Under the pieces are notes generated by a model. The model worked only from the letters and a program-made list of their open reading frames with translations. It searched no databases and was not told the DNA's origin. A DNA stretch of 64,000 nt from Streptomyces sp. Tue 6430 (GTDB taxonomy: Bacteria; Actinomycetota; Actinomycetes; Streptomycetales; Streptomycetaceae), in NCBI GenBank assembly GCA_021568835.1, contig JAKGSH010000010.1, positions 2,976,001-3,040,000 on the forward strand. Direction: 5' to 3'. Shown in pieces: positions 1-8,051 of the stretch; the first letter of the stretch is position 1; every line of letters begins with the position of its first letter. Position numbers and translations under genes: made by a program.

Positions 1-2
1 GC

Positions 3-40
3 TTAGGGAGGAGCGTCAAACGTTTTGCGCTCCTCCCTAA
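3..40 (-). terminator. Intrinsic terminator hairpin after the AICE-1 integrase gene
   Basis: Perfect 13-bp arms (3-15 and 28-40) enclose a loop that can pair further through CAAA/TTTG. It lies just downstream of the stop codon of the minus-strand integrase gene. There is no clear T-run, as is common in Streptomyces. It may also insulate the element from the tRNA locus, which should lie just left of the window. Confidence 0.7.
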
Positions 41-78
41 CAGAAATCCGTAGCGCCCTATGTGCTAGGCCAGCAGTG

Positions 79-1314
79 TTAGGGCCGGTCGTTCCCGCCT
101 ACTGACCAGATGAGCCCGTCAACCTGTCGGGCGACCTCGCTTCGAACAGAGTCGACCATGTGCTGATACCGCGCCGCCATGGCCGTGGTGGACCAGCCCA
201 TCAGCCCCATGACGGCCCGCTCCGAGACTCCGAGGATCAGCAGGACGGTAGCGGCGGTGTGTCGGGCGTCGTGCAGCCGGCCGTCTCGGACTTTCGCGTC
301 ATCAAGCAATTGCTTCCAGTCGTCGTAGTCCGTCCGGGGTGATGTGCCTCGCCCGGTCGGCGTAGCGAAGAGCCATCCTTCGTCCGTCCAGTCGGCGCCG
401 GCCGCCGCGCGTTCGGCTTGTTGCTTGACCTGATGAGCGCGCAGCAGGTCTACGAGCTGTGAGGGCAGCCCCACGGCTCGCCGTCCGGCGCGAGACTTCG
501 TATCGGCCGTCTCCGGGTTGGTTCGCTGACGCTGCGGGCAGTACCCGGCCTTCCTGCCACAGGTGTCCCCGCAGCCGTGGGCGTAGCGCGGCCGGCGACG
601 GCTCCGCCGGACCATCAGGACACCCCGGTCAAGGTCGACGTCCGCCCACTTGAGGCCGAGCGCCTCGCCCTGTCGGAGTCCGAGGGCGAGCGCGACGGCC
701 CACCGAGCGGAGTTCCGGCGGTCGTCGGCCGCCCGCAGCAGCCGCTGTACCTCTTCCACGGTGTACGGCTCGATCTCCTCTTCGCTGAGGCGAGGTGCCT
801 TGGCGAGTTGGACGGGGTTTCGGGCGAGGTGACCGCGCCGTACGGCCTCGTTCAGCGCGGTACGGAAGGTGCGGTGAATCTGGTGAATCGTGCCCGCCTT
901 ACGGCCGTCGGCCACCATGCGCCCGTAGAAGTTCTCGATGTGCTCCGGCTTGAGCTTGTCCAGCCGGTGGGCACCGAGGGCGGGGATCAGGTGCTTTCGG
1001 ACGGCGACGCCATACCCGACCATCGTGTTCTCGTTGACGGCCAGCGGGGCGATGTTCTCGACCCAGTGGGTCAGCCACGTCTTGACCGTCCAGGGGCGGC
1101 CCGCCTTCCGAATGGTCTTCGCGTCGCGCTCCCGCTCCAACTCGCGGACGGCGGCGGTCACCTCGGCGCGGGTCTTCCGCTCGACGTGGCGGCGGTCCGG
1201 CTTGCCGTCGTCGCGGATGCCGACGGTGACGCGGCCGTGCCACTTGCCGTCGCTGCCCTGGTAGATGGAACTGCGGCCGTTGGGCTGTCGGGTGCGCTTC
1301 TCGTCTTCCGCCAC
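79..1314 (-). CDS. int: Tyrosine recombinase/integrase of AICE-1
   Basis: A 411-residue site-specific recombinase that should catalyse integration and excision at the tRNA-Ser site whose 3' fragment lies at 11997-12051. The N-terminal part (about 20-70) resembles an arm-binding domain, about 75-160 a SAM-like core-binding domain, and the rest the catalytic domain. Candidate catalytic residues are R214 (ALGLRQGEAL), H348 and R351 (LHDARH), W374 and nucleophile Y383 (AARYQH). A cysteine-containing insertion sits at about 247-260 (HGCGDTCGRKAGYC), seen in many actinobacterial AICE and phage integrases and possibly metal-binding. It is the last gene of the minus-strand rep-xis-int block, next to the missing left attachment site. 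It differs clearly from the integrase of AICE-2. Confidence 0.93.
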   Translation of the reverse strand: MAEDEKRTRQPNGRSSIYQGSDGKWHGRVTVGIRDDGKPDRRHVERKTRAEVTAAVRELERERDAKTIRKAGRPWTVKTWLTHWVENIAPLAVNENTMVGYGVAVRKHLIPALGAHRLDKLKPEHIENFYGRMVADGRKAGTIHQIHRTFRTALNEAVRRGHLARNPVQLAKAPRLSEEEIEPYTVEEVQRLLRAADDRRNSARWAVALALGLRQGEALGLKWADVDLDRGVLMVRRSRRRPRYAHGCGDTCGRKAGYCPQRQRTNPETADTKSRAGRRAVGLPSQLVDLLRAHQVKQQAERAAAGADWTDEGWLFATPTGRGTSPRTDYDDWKQLLDDAKVRDGRLHDARHTAATVLLILGVSERAVMGLMGWSTTAMAARYQHMVDSVRSEVARQVDGLIWSVGGNDRP

Positions 1315-1400
1315 AGGCGGACTCCTTGAGAGGTAGAGGCGGGGTGGAAACAGCCGGAGCGCTGCCCATAGCTAGGCAGCGCTCCGGCGAGTGGAACGGG

Positions 1401-1634
1401 TCAGGCCACCTGCTGCTCAGCGCGGCGGCGGGCGAGGTAGGCGGCCGGCGCGTCGGCGGGAACGCGCCGGAGTCCCCCGACCATCAGAGACTCCAGCTCA
1501 CCGGTACGGATGAGCGCGAAGCAGGTGGTCCGACCGATCCGGAGGCAATGGGCGGCCTCTTCGACGGTCAGGAGAATGGGGGCCGGTCCACTGGTCTTAG
1601 CGAGTCGGACGGAGTCCAAGCTGGCGATGCTCAT
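1401..1634 (-). CDS. xis: Excisionase/helix-turn-helix protein of AICE-1
   Basis: A 77-residue protein with a MerR-like (HTH_17) fold: LLTVEEAAHCLRIGRTTCF gives the two helices, and the GGLRRVPADAPAAYL segment forms the typical wing. Such proteins bind attP arms and direct the integrase to excision. It lies between the replication ATPase gene and int, as the Xis gene of AICE-2 does. The upstream gene in its uncorrected frame overlaps it by about 38 bases, and with the suspected frameshift repaired the overlap disappears. Confidence 0.85.
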   Translation of the reverse strand: MSIASLDSVRLAKTSGPAPILLTVEEAAHCLRIGRTTCFALIRTGELESLMVGGLRRVPADAPAAYLARRRAEQQVA

Positions 1635-2976
1635 GCGGGCTCTCCTGTAGGCCAGTCCTTCGGGGGTCCCTCTGAGGGCCGCTACTTCCGCTACTTCCGC
1701 TACCTCGCAGGTCAGGGGCCTGATCGAGGTAGCGGGAAGGGGTAGCGGTAGCGGATGGGTAGCGTTGGGGTAGCGGCTCGCGGTGGCATTTGCCGCTACC
1801 CCGTTGTTGCTGGTCAGACCGTGTTTTCGGTGCCAGGTAGCGGAGGTAGCGGACTTTCCGGGGGTGGGGGCAGTAGCGCTGCCAGGCGTCGTAGAGATCG
1901 CTGGCGTAATAGCCCTTGAGGACGCCCCCGCCGGTCTTGATGTTGCGGCTGGTGACCGGGTCGCCGTCGACGGTGACGTATTCGCTGAGCATCTTGGACA
2001 GCCGGCGGGAGTCGAGCGGCTTGCCGTTGAAGTCGGCCCACGGGGCGTCGTCGAGAGCGTTGAGCCGGTCGAGAACGGCGACGGTGGGGAGTCGGTCGAT
2101 GCCGATCATGACGTGGTCGCGCAGGTCGGTGAGCAGCCGGATACCAATGCTGCCTTTGTCGTTGGCTTGGGAGGCTTTGACCATCACGCTGCATGCCTCG
2201 CGGGCCCGTTCGGGCCAGTCGCCCCCGGCGGCGTCCGCGACGGCGAGCAGGGGTTCCCACACGTCCGCGGGCCGGTCGGCCACTCCGTCGGGCATCTCGG
2301 GAAAGGCGTCGGTGACCTGCTCCTGCACGCTTTCGGCCCACTTGGCGAGCCGGTCCCGGAGCTGATTGCCCTCCCGTACATGGATGCGGGTGCGGAACTG
2401 CTCGACCTTCTCGTTGCGGGCCCGGCGGCGCATGCGGACGATGACGGACCGGGTCATGATCGTGTCCGGGAGGGAGCCGAGTCCAGCGACGGCAACGGCG
2501 CAGTACGAGGGGAAGCCCTGTACCTGCTGGTTGGAGCCGTCTCCGACGCATCGGTACATCACCCGTCCGCGGGTGTGGCCGGCGTTGATGAACCCGCGGA
2601 GTTGCTCGTTGTCTCCGGCTTTCGGTCCGAAAATGGTGTCGATCTCGTCGAAGAGGATCGTCGGTCGGCCGCCGTCGATTCCGGAGACGGACCGGAACAG
2701 GGCGGAAGCGGAGGCGTCGACCGCAGCCATGGAGCGCGGTACGAGGGTTTCGACCACTTCCAGGGCCCGGGACTTCCCCGACCCCGGTTCGGGCGAGAGG
2801 AAGGCCAAGCGCGGGGTGGAGTCGAACGCGTCGAGCAGGTGGGCGTGCGCGTCCCACAGGGTGACGGCGACGAACGCGGCTTCGGTGGGGAAGACGTTGA
2901 AGCGGCGGTGAAAGTGCTCCACCTCGTCCAGCAGCGCGGCGCCGTCGATGGGCGCCGCGGGTGTGGTGTCGGTCAT
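1597..2976 (-). CDS. DUF3631-domain replication ATPase/helicase (3' end apparently frameshifted)
   Basis: A P-loop ATPase of the DUF3631 family, which accompanies primase-polymerases in AICEs and probably acts as the replicative helicase or initiator. Walker A is SPEPGSGKSRALE and Walker B is PTILFDEIDTIFG. The ATG at 2976 is chosen because it overlaps the upstream stop (ATGA). The protein matches its AICE-2 counterpart closely until YCP near base 1870. There AICE-1 has one C fewer in a C-run, which sends the frame into the iteron region and gives a low-complexity tail ending at 1597. Restoring one base would end it at 1814 with PLPPLPGTENTV, like AICE-2. This is most likely a sequencing error, but a real C-terminal change cannot be excluded. 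Confidence 0.85.
   Translation of the reverse strand: MTDTTPAAPIDGAALLDEVEHFHRRFNVFPTEAAFVAVTLWDAHAHLLDAFDSTPRLAFLSPEPGSGKSRALEVVETLVPRSMAAVDASASALFRSVSGIDGGRPTILFDEIDTIFGPKAGDNEQLRGFINAGHTRGRVMYRCVGDGSNQQVQGFPSYCAVAVAGLGSLPDTIMTRSVIVRMRRRARNEKVEQFRTRIHVREGNQLRDRLAKWAESVQEQVTDAFPEMPDGVADRPADVWEPLLAVADAAGGDWPERAREACSVMVKASQANDKGSIGIRLLTDLRDHVMIGIDRLPTVAVLDRLNALDDAPWADFNGKPLDSRRLSKMLSEYVTVDGDPVTSRNIKTGGGVLKGYYASDLYDAWQRYCPHPRKVRYLRYLAPKTRSDQQQRGSGKCHREPLPQRYPSATATPSRYLDQAPDLRGSGSSGSSGPQRDPRRTGLQESPHEHRQLGLRPTR
1679..1852. repeat. GTAGCGG iteron array with central dyad, candidate replication origin of AICE-1
   Basis: Ten exact GTAGCGG/CCGCTAC heptamers plus one GTAGCGT lie within 174 bp. Three are in direct array at 1679-1703, the rest are in both orientations, and an inverted repeat with 11-bp arms (GGGGTAGCGGC / GCCGCTACCCC) lies near 1774-1803. 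The array covers the 3' end of the replication ATPase gene and the gap before xis. AICE-2 has the same arrangement with ten copies at 60914-61076. Iterons beside a replication gene suggest initiator binding. A role in Xis binding or promoter control is possible. Confidence 0.65.
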
Positions 2977-3382
2977 GCTGCGTTCCTGCTTTCGGTGTCC
3001 GGGGCGGGCATCCCGTGCAGGCGTGTTTGTGGGCGGCGTAGGCGGTGACCAGGGCGGCCACGGCGTCCTGGCCGCGGGCGGTGCGGGTTTCGCCGCAGGG
3101 GCAGGCGTAGGCCGCGGTGGGGGTGGCGCCGGGGCGCTTGGACCAGCGGGCACCGTCGTTGGGGTGGCGGTAGACCGGCGGGGCGTAGATGCGGATGCCG
3201 GGCCGGTCCGGCGTCGGGTCGTCGGCCGGGCGCGGGTCAGGGCGAAGAGCAGTTACGACGCCCTTGCGGGCGGCGCCTTGCGGCTCGCCCACGGTCGGCC
3301 CGGGCGCGGCCGGTCGTGCGGCATGCGGACCGGTGGCGGGGGTGGGTTGGCCTTCCAAGCGGGGGCGGGTCAGGGTGCTCAT
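2973..3382 (-). CDS. Small conserved AICE protein between prim-pol and DUF3631 genes (apparent frameshift)
   Basis: Homologue of the 116-residue AICE-2 protein at 59460-59810. They share an N-terminal MS-TRPRL segment, a GEP-GAARKGV segment and a cysteine-containing stretch (YACPCGETRTARG), which suggests a small metal-binding domain. The start at 3382 overlaps the primase-polymerase stop (ATGA). As given, the frame runs past the expected stop. One extra C in the run near 2999-3006 would give an end of PPPDTESRNAA and a TGA overlapping the next ATG, exactly as in AICE-2. No function is known. The coupled position suggests an accessory replication role. Confidence 0.65.
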
Positions 3383-4281
3383 GCCGTCTCCCGGGGACGG
3401 GCTTTGCGGACGGAGCTGTCCAGGGCGCTGCGGATCGTGGCGCGGCACTCCGCCGCGGTGAGTCCCCGGGCCTCTCCTGCCGCTTGGAAGGCGTCCTCTG
3501 CCACATGCCGGGGGAGGTCGCCCCATGCGACGAACCGGCCCACCTTGAAGGCGCAGCGGTTCAGGGTGACGTTGCGCAACCCGTCCGGCGCGCCGACGAC
3601 CGCGGCGCATTCGGCCTCCAGCGCGGCCAGTGCCGCGCGGCTCCCGTCGACCGCGGGCAGCCTGAGCGGCACCGCGGGCGCAACGGGTGCTGGCCGCAGC
3701 AGCGCCAGCAGCCACCCCGGCAGCGACACTGCGGCGGTCCCGCCCTCAACCTCGTACCGGCCGCCGGGAACGATGCTGCCAGCGGCGACGACGTAGCCAC
3801 CGGCCGCACGGGTGTCCACGGAAGCGGCCACGGTGCCCGCTGTGTTGGACAGCCGGAAGCCGGCCGGTGCGGTGAAGTACAGGTGCGTTCCACCGCTCGC
3901 GGTCCGAGTGCGGAAGGTGTCGGGGACGGCGTGTCCGGCGCGCTCGCAGAGCGCTCCAAAGGTCGTCGCGCCGTCAGGCGCGTCCGCACTGCCTTTGTGC
4001 TCTGACGTGTCCAGGTCCACCACGATCAGCCCGGAGGGGCCGGTGGCAATCCCGACGTTGAACGGCGCACGCGACCAGGCGGCTTGGATGCGGTCCGGGT
4101 CGGTTGTGGCCCGCTGCTCCCACTTCACGTGCCCGCCGGCGCACGGCCCGGTGTGCGGGCACTTGGCCTCTCCGTGCAGGGCAGGGCGCTTGGTGCTGGG
4201 ACGGAGGGGGAAGACGTGCCAGCCGCGGGCGGCGGCGTCCAGCGCTGCGCGCAGCAGCGAGGATCGGGGGTCATGGGTCAT
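3379..4281 (-). CDS. Bifunctional DNA primase/polymerase (RepPP-type) of AICE-1
   Basis: A 300-residue archaeo-eukaryotic primase-type protein, the replication protein class called RepPP in AICEs. It should prime and copy the excised element. Visible signatures are the N-terminal AARGWHVFPLRPSTKRP block, the metal-binding VVDLDT motif, the SGGTHLYF histidine motif and RAAGGYVVAAGS. The second half holds a helical region (FVAWGDLPRHVAEDAF) conserved in AICE-2. It heads the coupled prim-pol / small protein / DUF3631 block and follows a hairpin shared with AICE-2. The ATG at 4281 has a GGAG about 11 bases upstream. Confidence 0.9.
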   Translation of the reverse strand: MTHDPRSSLLRAALDAAARGWHVFPLRPSTKRPALHGEAKCPHTGPCAGGHVKWEQRATTDPDRIQAAWSRAPFNVGIATGPSGLIVVDLDTSEHKGSADAPDGATTFGALCERAGHAVPDTFRTRTASGGTHLYFTAPAGFRLSNTAGTVAASVDTRAAGGYVVAAGSIVPGGRYEVEGGTAAVSLPGWLLALLRPAPVAPAVPLRLPAVDGSRAALAALEAECAAVVGAPDGLRNVTLNRCAFKVGRFVAWGDLPRHVAEDAFQAAGEARGLTAAECRATIRSALDSSVRKARPRETA

Positions 4282-4320
4282 GCTGGAGTTCTCCGGTTCC
4301 TTGATGGGTGACTGGTTGGC

Positions 4321-4362
4321 AAGGGCGGCCCCGGTTCATTGGCGTGAGAGGGGGCCGCCCTT
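4321..4362 (-). terminator. Conserved hairpin between the spd and rep blocks of AICE-1
   Basis: Perfect 12-bp arms (AAGGGCGGCCCC / GGGGCCGCCCTT) around an 18-nt loop. It begins just after the TAG of the SpdB-like gene and precedes the primase-polymerase gene. AICE-2 has identical arms and nearly identical flanks at 58475-58517. It probably terminates or attenuates transcription between the transfer and replication blocks. A DNA role such as a single-strand origin is a less likely alternative. Confidence 0.7.
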
Positions 4363-4369
4363 GGCGTAG

Positions 4370-4681
4370 CTAGGTGTGCTTGCCGCGGAAGAGTCGGAGG
4401 GTGATGCCGCCGACGCCGATGGGGCCGGTGGCACCGGCGATGACGGTGGCGGTGTGGACGGCGAAGTCGAGCAGCGCGAGGAACGCGGCGACGAGTCCGA
4501 AGACGCCGATGACGCCGGCGCCGGCGACAGCGAGCGGGAAGAGGTAGTGCCGCAGCGGGCGGCCGGTCGGGTCGGTGTGGTGGACGACGATGACGACCGA
4601 GGCGCCGGTGGCCTGTGCGTGGCGGTAGGTGTCGGCGGGGATGTGCGGGGCGATGGTCCCCGGCGGGTCGTGGTGGGTCAT
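4370..4681 (-). CDS. SpdB-like spread membrane protein of AICE-1
   Basis: A 103-residue protein with a polar N-terminus, a hydrophobic block (YLFPLAVAGAGVIGVFGLVAAF plus following residues) of one to two membrane spans, and a short basic C-terminal tail (LRLFRGKHT). Small membrane proteins downstream of traB in Streptomyces elements act in intramycelial spread, and this position fits. The ATG at 4681 has GGAG upstream. Sequence similarity to the AICE-2 protein at 57513 is weak, so the assignment rests on topology and position. Confidence 0.6.
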   Translation of the reverse strand: MTHHDPPGTIAPHIPADTYRHAQATGASVVIVVHHTDPTGRPLRHYLFPLAVAGAGVIGVFGLVAAFLALLDFAVHTATVIAGATGPIGVGGITLRLFRGKHT

Positions 4682-4744
4682 CAGGGCTCCCTGGAGTGAG
4701 CCGCGCGTCCGCCCCGCGAGAGCGGGCACGAGAGCGCGCGGGAA

Positions 4745-4842
4745 GGTGTCAGACGGGTGTCACGGGGTGGTGTCAGGAGTGCGTGACAGCGCGGGTGCCT
4801 AGGGGTTTGGGTGTCAGGCGGCCGTGACGGTGTCAGGTGTCA
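4745..4842. repeat. GGTGTCA repeat array at the 3' end of traB, candidate clt transfer site
   Basis: Six exact GGTGTCA heptamers (4745, 4756, 4769, 4810, 4829 and 4836), with inverse TGAC variants between them, fill the gap between the SpdB-like gene and the traB stop. TraB pumps are known to recognise short direct repeats (TRS) in a cis-acting clt locus next to traB, so this is the natural candidate. AICE-2 has a different heptamer in the equivalent place, in line with its different TraB. Confidence 0.55.
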
Positions 4843-6933
4843 GGCAGCCGTCAGGATGGGGACGATCCGCCACCGGCCGGTGGCGTTCGTCGGCTCCAGA
4901 CGGCCTTCCACGGCGGCTTCCTTGAGCCGCGCAGACACCCACGGGCGGGAGAGCTGGTGCCGCTCGCACCAGTCCATGAAGTCCTTCGGACCGACGATCA
5001 TCTGTCCGGCTTCCTCGAACTCCTCCAGCGCGCGGGCGAACAGCTCTCGGGCTTCCTCGGGGGAAGGCTTGCGGCCGGCTTCCTGCCCGAAGATCGGTTC
5101 GTCGTCGCCGTCCTGCGCGTCGGGAAGCTCGGCTTCGGGGTTGATGTCGGCGTCCTCGGGGTCGACGTGCCGGCCGGGGTGCTGCTGCATGTCGTCCCCT
5201 TCGTCGTGCACGACGGACAGCCGCGGCGCGGGAGCCGGGCCGACGGTGGCGGGTGCGGTGCGGCCGGTGTAGGCGTTGCCGGCGACGGCCGCCGCGGCGC
5301 CGGCGGTGATGGGGTCGGCGGTGGCGCCGTTGCGCTGGGCCCAGGTGGCGAGCAGCTCCATGACGGGCACGGCCCGGTGGGTGAAGCGGCGGGTGCGGCC
5401 CGGGGAGGGGTAGCGGTCCTCGGGGATGCCCGGGGAGACGACGTAGCAGTATCCGGGCCGCCGGTTGCCCCAGGCGCCCGGGTGGGCGCCCGCGGCCAGC
5501 ACGTCGTCCGGCAGTGAGAATCCCTCGTCGCGCCGGTCACAGCCGAGCGCGATCACGGACGGCAGCGACGCGCGGGTGGAGGTGGACATCTGGTCGAAGG
5601 ACGGGCGCTGAAGCGACACGATCAGCGAAACCCCCGCAGACCGGGCCTCCTGTGCGATGCCGGTGAAGGCGTCGTCCCCGAGCGCGCGCAGGGTGTTGGC
5701 GGCTTCCTCGAACCAGGTGACCAGGAACGGCATACCGGGGCAGCCGCACGGCTGGCCGCCCGGCCGGCAGGTGTGCTCCGGGCTGTTCTGCCGCTCCGCA
5801 GCGGCCGGTACCCACTGGCGGTAGCCGTGGGCGCCGAGCCAGCGGGTACGGGCGGGGATGACCTCCTGGACGGCGGCCACCATGACCTCCGTCTGTGTGC
5901 CGCCCTCCGCAGACCAGTCCAGACCGTCCCGCAGGGGCGCGAAGTCCTGAAAGGCCTTGGGGTCGGAGAACCACACGATCACGTCCCGCCGGGAAAGGAT
6001 CTCCGTCAGCAGGTTCAGGGCAGCGTCGCCCTTGCCCGACCCGGACATGCCAGCGGTCAGGACGTGGGTGGAGTTGCGGCCGGTCTCGGGGTCGCCGGGC
6101 AGCCACATGACCAGCGGGGCGCCGTCGTCGTAGCGGCCGATGACCAGCGGCTCCGCGATCGACCCGTCCAGGTTGGAGGGGCCGTCGTACTCCACCGTCT
6201 CGGCCAGCATGTCTTCGGGGACGATGACCAGGTCCCCGCGCCGGTTGGAGTCGGGATCGGGAAGGTAGCGCACGGCGGACGTCGGCAGGTCCAGGGCGGA
6301 GGCGAGGTTGCCCAGGGCTTTGGCCATGTCGTCGTTGGTCTGCTCGCCCGGTGCGAGCGCCACGGGGGCGGTGACCCGGTTGGGCTCCACCTTCGCCGCA
6401 CCGATCTGCGCCCGCGCCATTCCGATCTTCTCCAGCAGGCCCTTGTCGCCGCTCTCGCCGGACGGGTCGGTGTTGTGCCGCAGCACCATGCGCACGTTCC
6501 ACGACAGCGCCACGACCGGCCCGCCCATCAGGAACAGGTCATCGATCGGCCCGGCGGTCGGTCCGGCCAGGCAGGCGGCCGTGAGCCAACCGGAGCCGGC
6601 GGCCACGGTGATCGCGGAGTGCAGGCGGCGCTGAGCGCTGGTGGACTTGCCCGCCCACCAGGTGACGCCGGTCAGGGCGACGGAGGCGAGGGTGAGGCCG
6701 ACGCCGGCGGCGGCGCTGTCGCCCCACCGCCAGTTGCCGAGCGCGCCGGCCAGGCCGGTCGCGCCGACCGCGAGCCACGGCGGCAGGTGCGGCTTGGCGC
6801 GGTGCAGCAGGTAGCCGCGGACGCTGCCCCCGCCCCCTTCACCGGGCAGCCAGCCCGCGCCTGCGTAGGGGACGGCCATGCCGTCGTTGAGGTAGTCGGT
6901 GTGCCGCGCGCGGCGGCCGTTGTTGCGTGTCAT
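4840..6933 (-). CDS. traB: TraB/FtsK-like DNA translocase of AICE-1
   Basis: A 697-residue hexameric-pump type ATPase that moves double-stranded plasmid DNA between mycelial cells at the hyphal tip. The N-terminus has hydrophobic segments (about 50-145). Walker A is AGMSGSGKGDA (about 295) and Walker B is FLVTWFEEA, followed by an FtsK-like sensor region. A CRPGGQPCGCPG cysteine cluster lies between the motifs. After an acidic linker (about 575-625) a winged-helix-like C-terminus (MDWCERHQLSRPWVSARLKEAA) should bind the clt repeats. It is not closely similar to the AICE-2 TraB, although the neighbouring genes are, so the pump module has been exchanged. Confidence 0.9.
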   Translation of the reverse strand: MTRNNGRRARHTDYLNDGMAVPYAGAGWLPGEGGGGSVRGYLLHRAKPHLPPWLAVGATGLAGALGNWRWGDSAAAGVGLTLASVALTGVTWWAGKSTSAQRRLHSAITVAAGSGWLTAACLAGPTAGPIDDLFLMGGPVVALSWNVRMVLRHNTDPSGESGDKGLLEKIGMARAQIGAAKVEPNRVTAPVALAPGEQTNDDMAKALGNLASALDLPTSAVRYLPDPDSNRRGDLVIVPEDMLAETVEYDGPSNLDGSIAEPLVIGRYDDGAPLVMWLPGDPETGRNSTHVLTAGMSGSGKGDAALNLLTEILSRRDVIVWFSDPKAFQDFAPLRDGLDWSAEGGTQTEVMVAAVQEVIPARTRWLGAHGYRQWVPAAAERQNSPEHTCRPGGQPCGCPGMPFLVTWFEEAANTLRALGDDAFTGIAQEARSAGVSLIVSLQRPSFDQMSTSTRASLPSVIALGCDRRDEGFSLPDDVLAAGAHPGAWGNRRPGYCYVVSPGIPEDRYPSPGRTRRFTHRAVPVMELLATWAQRNGATADPITAGAAAAVAGNAYTGRTAPATVGPAPAPRLSVVHDEGDDMQQHPGRHVDPEDADINPEAELPDAQDGDDEPIFGQEAGRKPSPEEARELFARALEEFEEAGQMIVGPKDFMDWCERHQLSRPWVSARLKEAAVEGRLEPTNATGRWRIVPILTAA

Positions 6934-6946
6934 CGGGCAGCCTCCT

Positions 6947-7495
6947 CTACTGCTGGGTCCAGTTCATGACCGGCTGCTGCGGACGCCGGGCGCGGTGGCG
7001 GACCCGGTTGATCTCCTCCTCGAATTCCTGCTGGAACACCGAGTAGCAAGCGGCGGCGTTCTTTGCTGCGTCGCGCAGGTCGTCCGCGGCGCGCTGCATC
7101 TTGCGGGTGACCTTCTGCGCGCGGATGCGGGAGCCGAACGCCCGACCTTCCGGGTCCGGCACCGCGGCCAGCACGGCCTTGAGGATCTCCGCCCCCATCG
7201 CCACCTCGATCGAGAGCGTCACGGCCGCGGCCCGCAGGGTGTTGCAGTAGTTGCGCACCTGCGCCGGGGAACCGAACTCCGGTGCGGGCAGCAGCGATTC
7301 GGCGTGCGAGCCGCCGTTGCCGCCGCCGCGGGTGGTGGTCTTGGTGTTGTTCACGGTCACGTTGACCGGCGGGACGAACGAGCCGCCCAACGCGCCGACG
7401 AAGCCGCCCGCGGCGGCGCCGGCGTTGGCGAACTTGTTGCCCTTGCTGCTGTTGGCGGCGCCGTTCGTGCCGCCGGTACGGGTGGAAGCTGCCAT
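6947..7495 (-). CDS. Hypothetical AICE transfer-region protein
   Basis: A 182-residue protein upstream of traB in the same operon (13-bp gap). The N-terminus is rich in Gly, Ala and Asn with a weakly hydrophobic stretch (FANAGAAAGGFVGALGG). The middle and C-terminal parts are mainly helical and charged, with possible coiled coil (KMQRAADDLRDAAKNAA). No counterpart is seen in AICE-2. No family is recognised. Position suggests an accessory transfer function, perhaps membrane-associated. Confidence 0.6.
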   Translation of the reverse strand: MAASTRTGGTNGAANSSKGNKFANAGAAAGGFVGALGGSFVPPVNVTVNNTKTTTRGGGNGGSHAESLLPAPEFGSPAQVRNYCNTLRAAAVTLSIEVAMGAEILKAVLAAVPDPEGRAFGSRIRAQKVTRKMQRAADDLRDAAKNAAACYSVFQQEFEEEINRVRHRARRPQQPVMNWTQQ

Positions 7496-7514
7496 CTGAG
7501 GATCTCCCTTGAGG

Positions 7515-8015
7515 TCAGTGGGTGCGGCGGACGACGAGCCAGGCGGACTGAGCGGCGATCAGGGTGAGCAGCCACCACAGCTCCAGCGCGCCCGCGAGCG
7601 GACCGCAGCCGGCCGCGACGGCGAGCCAGGCCAGCGCGGAGGCCAGCAGCGCGGCCAGGCCGATACGCCAGGCGAGGACGGCGCCGGCGGCGGGGCGACG
7701 GCGCTGCATGACCAACAGCCAGGCCAGCGGGCCGGCGGCGGCGGGGGCGAGGATCAGCCCGGACCACCAGGCCATGACGTGCAGCAGCGCGGCGACGACC
7801 AGGGCCAGGACGGCCAGACCGGTGGGGGCGAGAGCGTGACGCGAGCGCCACAGCAGCCCACCCAGGAAGCCGAGCGCCTCGCGGGTGAGCGACGGCCGCT
7901 CGGGGACGACGACCACGAACGGGTCGGCGCCGCGGCGGCCCCGCTGGCGGGGGATGCGGACGGTGTGGACACCGGCGGCCGTCTTGGCGCCGCGAGCACG
8001 GATACGACTGGACAC
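7515..8015 (-). CDS. Multi-pass membrane protein of the AICE-1 transfer operon
   Basis: A 166-residue protein with a basic N-terminus of about 60 residues followed by hydrophobic segments consistent with four membrane spans (about 62-80, 84-105, 112-130 and 138-158). It starts at GTG 8015. It lies between the RRQRL-type gene and the upstream partner of traB. Small polytopic proteins in this position are usually spread (Spd) functions in Streptomyces elements. No direct homologue is seen in AICE-2. Confidence 0.6.
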   Translation of the reverse strand: MSSRIRARGAKTAAGVHTVRIPRQRGRRGADPFVVVVPERPSLTREALGFLGGLLWRSRHALAPTGLAVLALVVAALLHVMAWWSGLILAPAAAGPLAWLLVMQRRRPAAGAVLAWRIGLAALLASALAWLAVAAGCGPLAGALELWWLLTLIAAQSAWLVVRRTH

Positions 8016-8051
8016 AGGAACACTCCTGTTCAGGAAGGCGAAGAAGGGACG

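Noticed and set aside
1679-1852. CRISPR array
   Set aside because: Repeats are 7 bp, in both orientations, and irregularly spaced. No cas genes. Iterons fit better.
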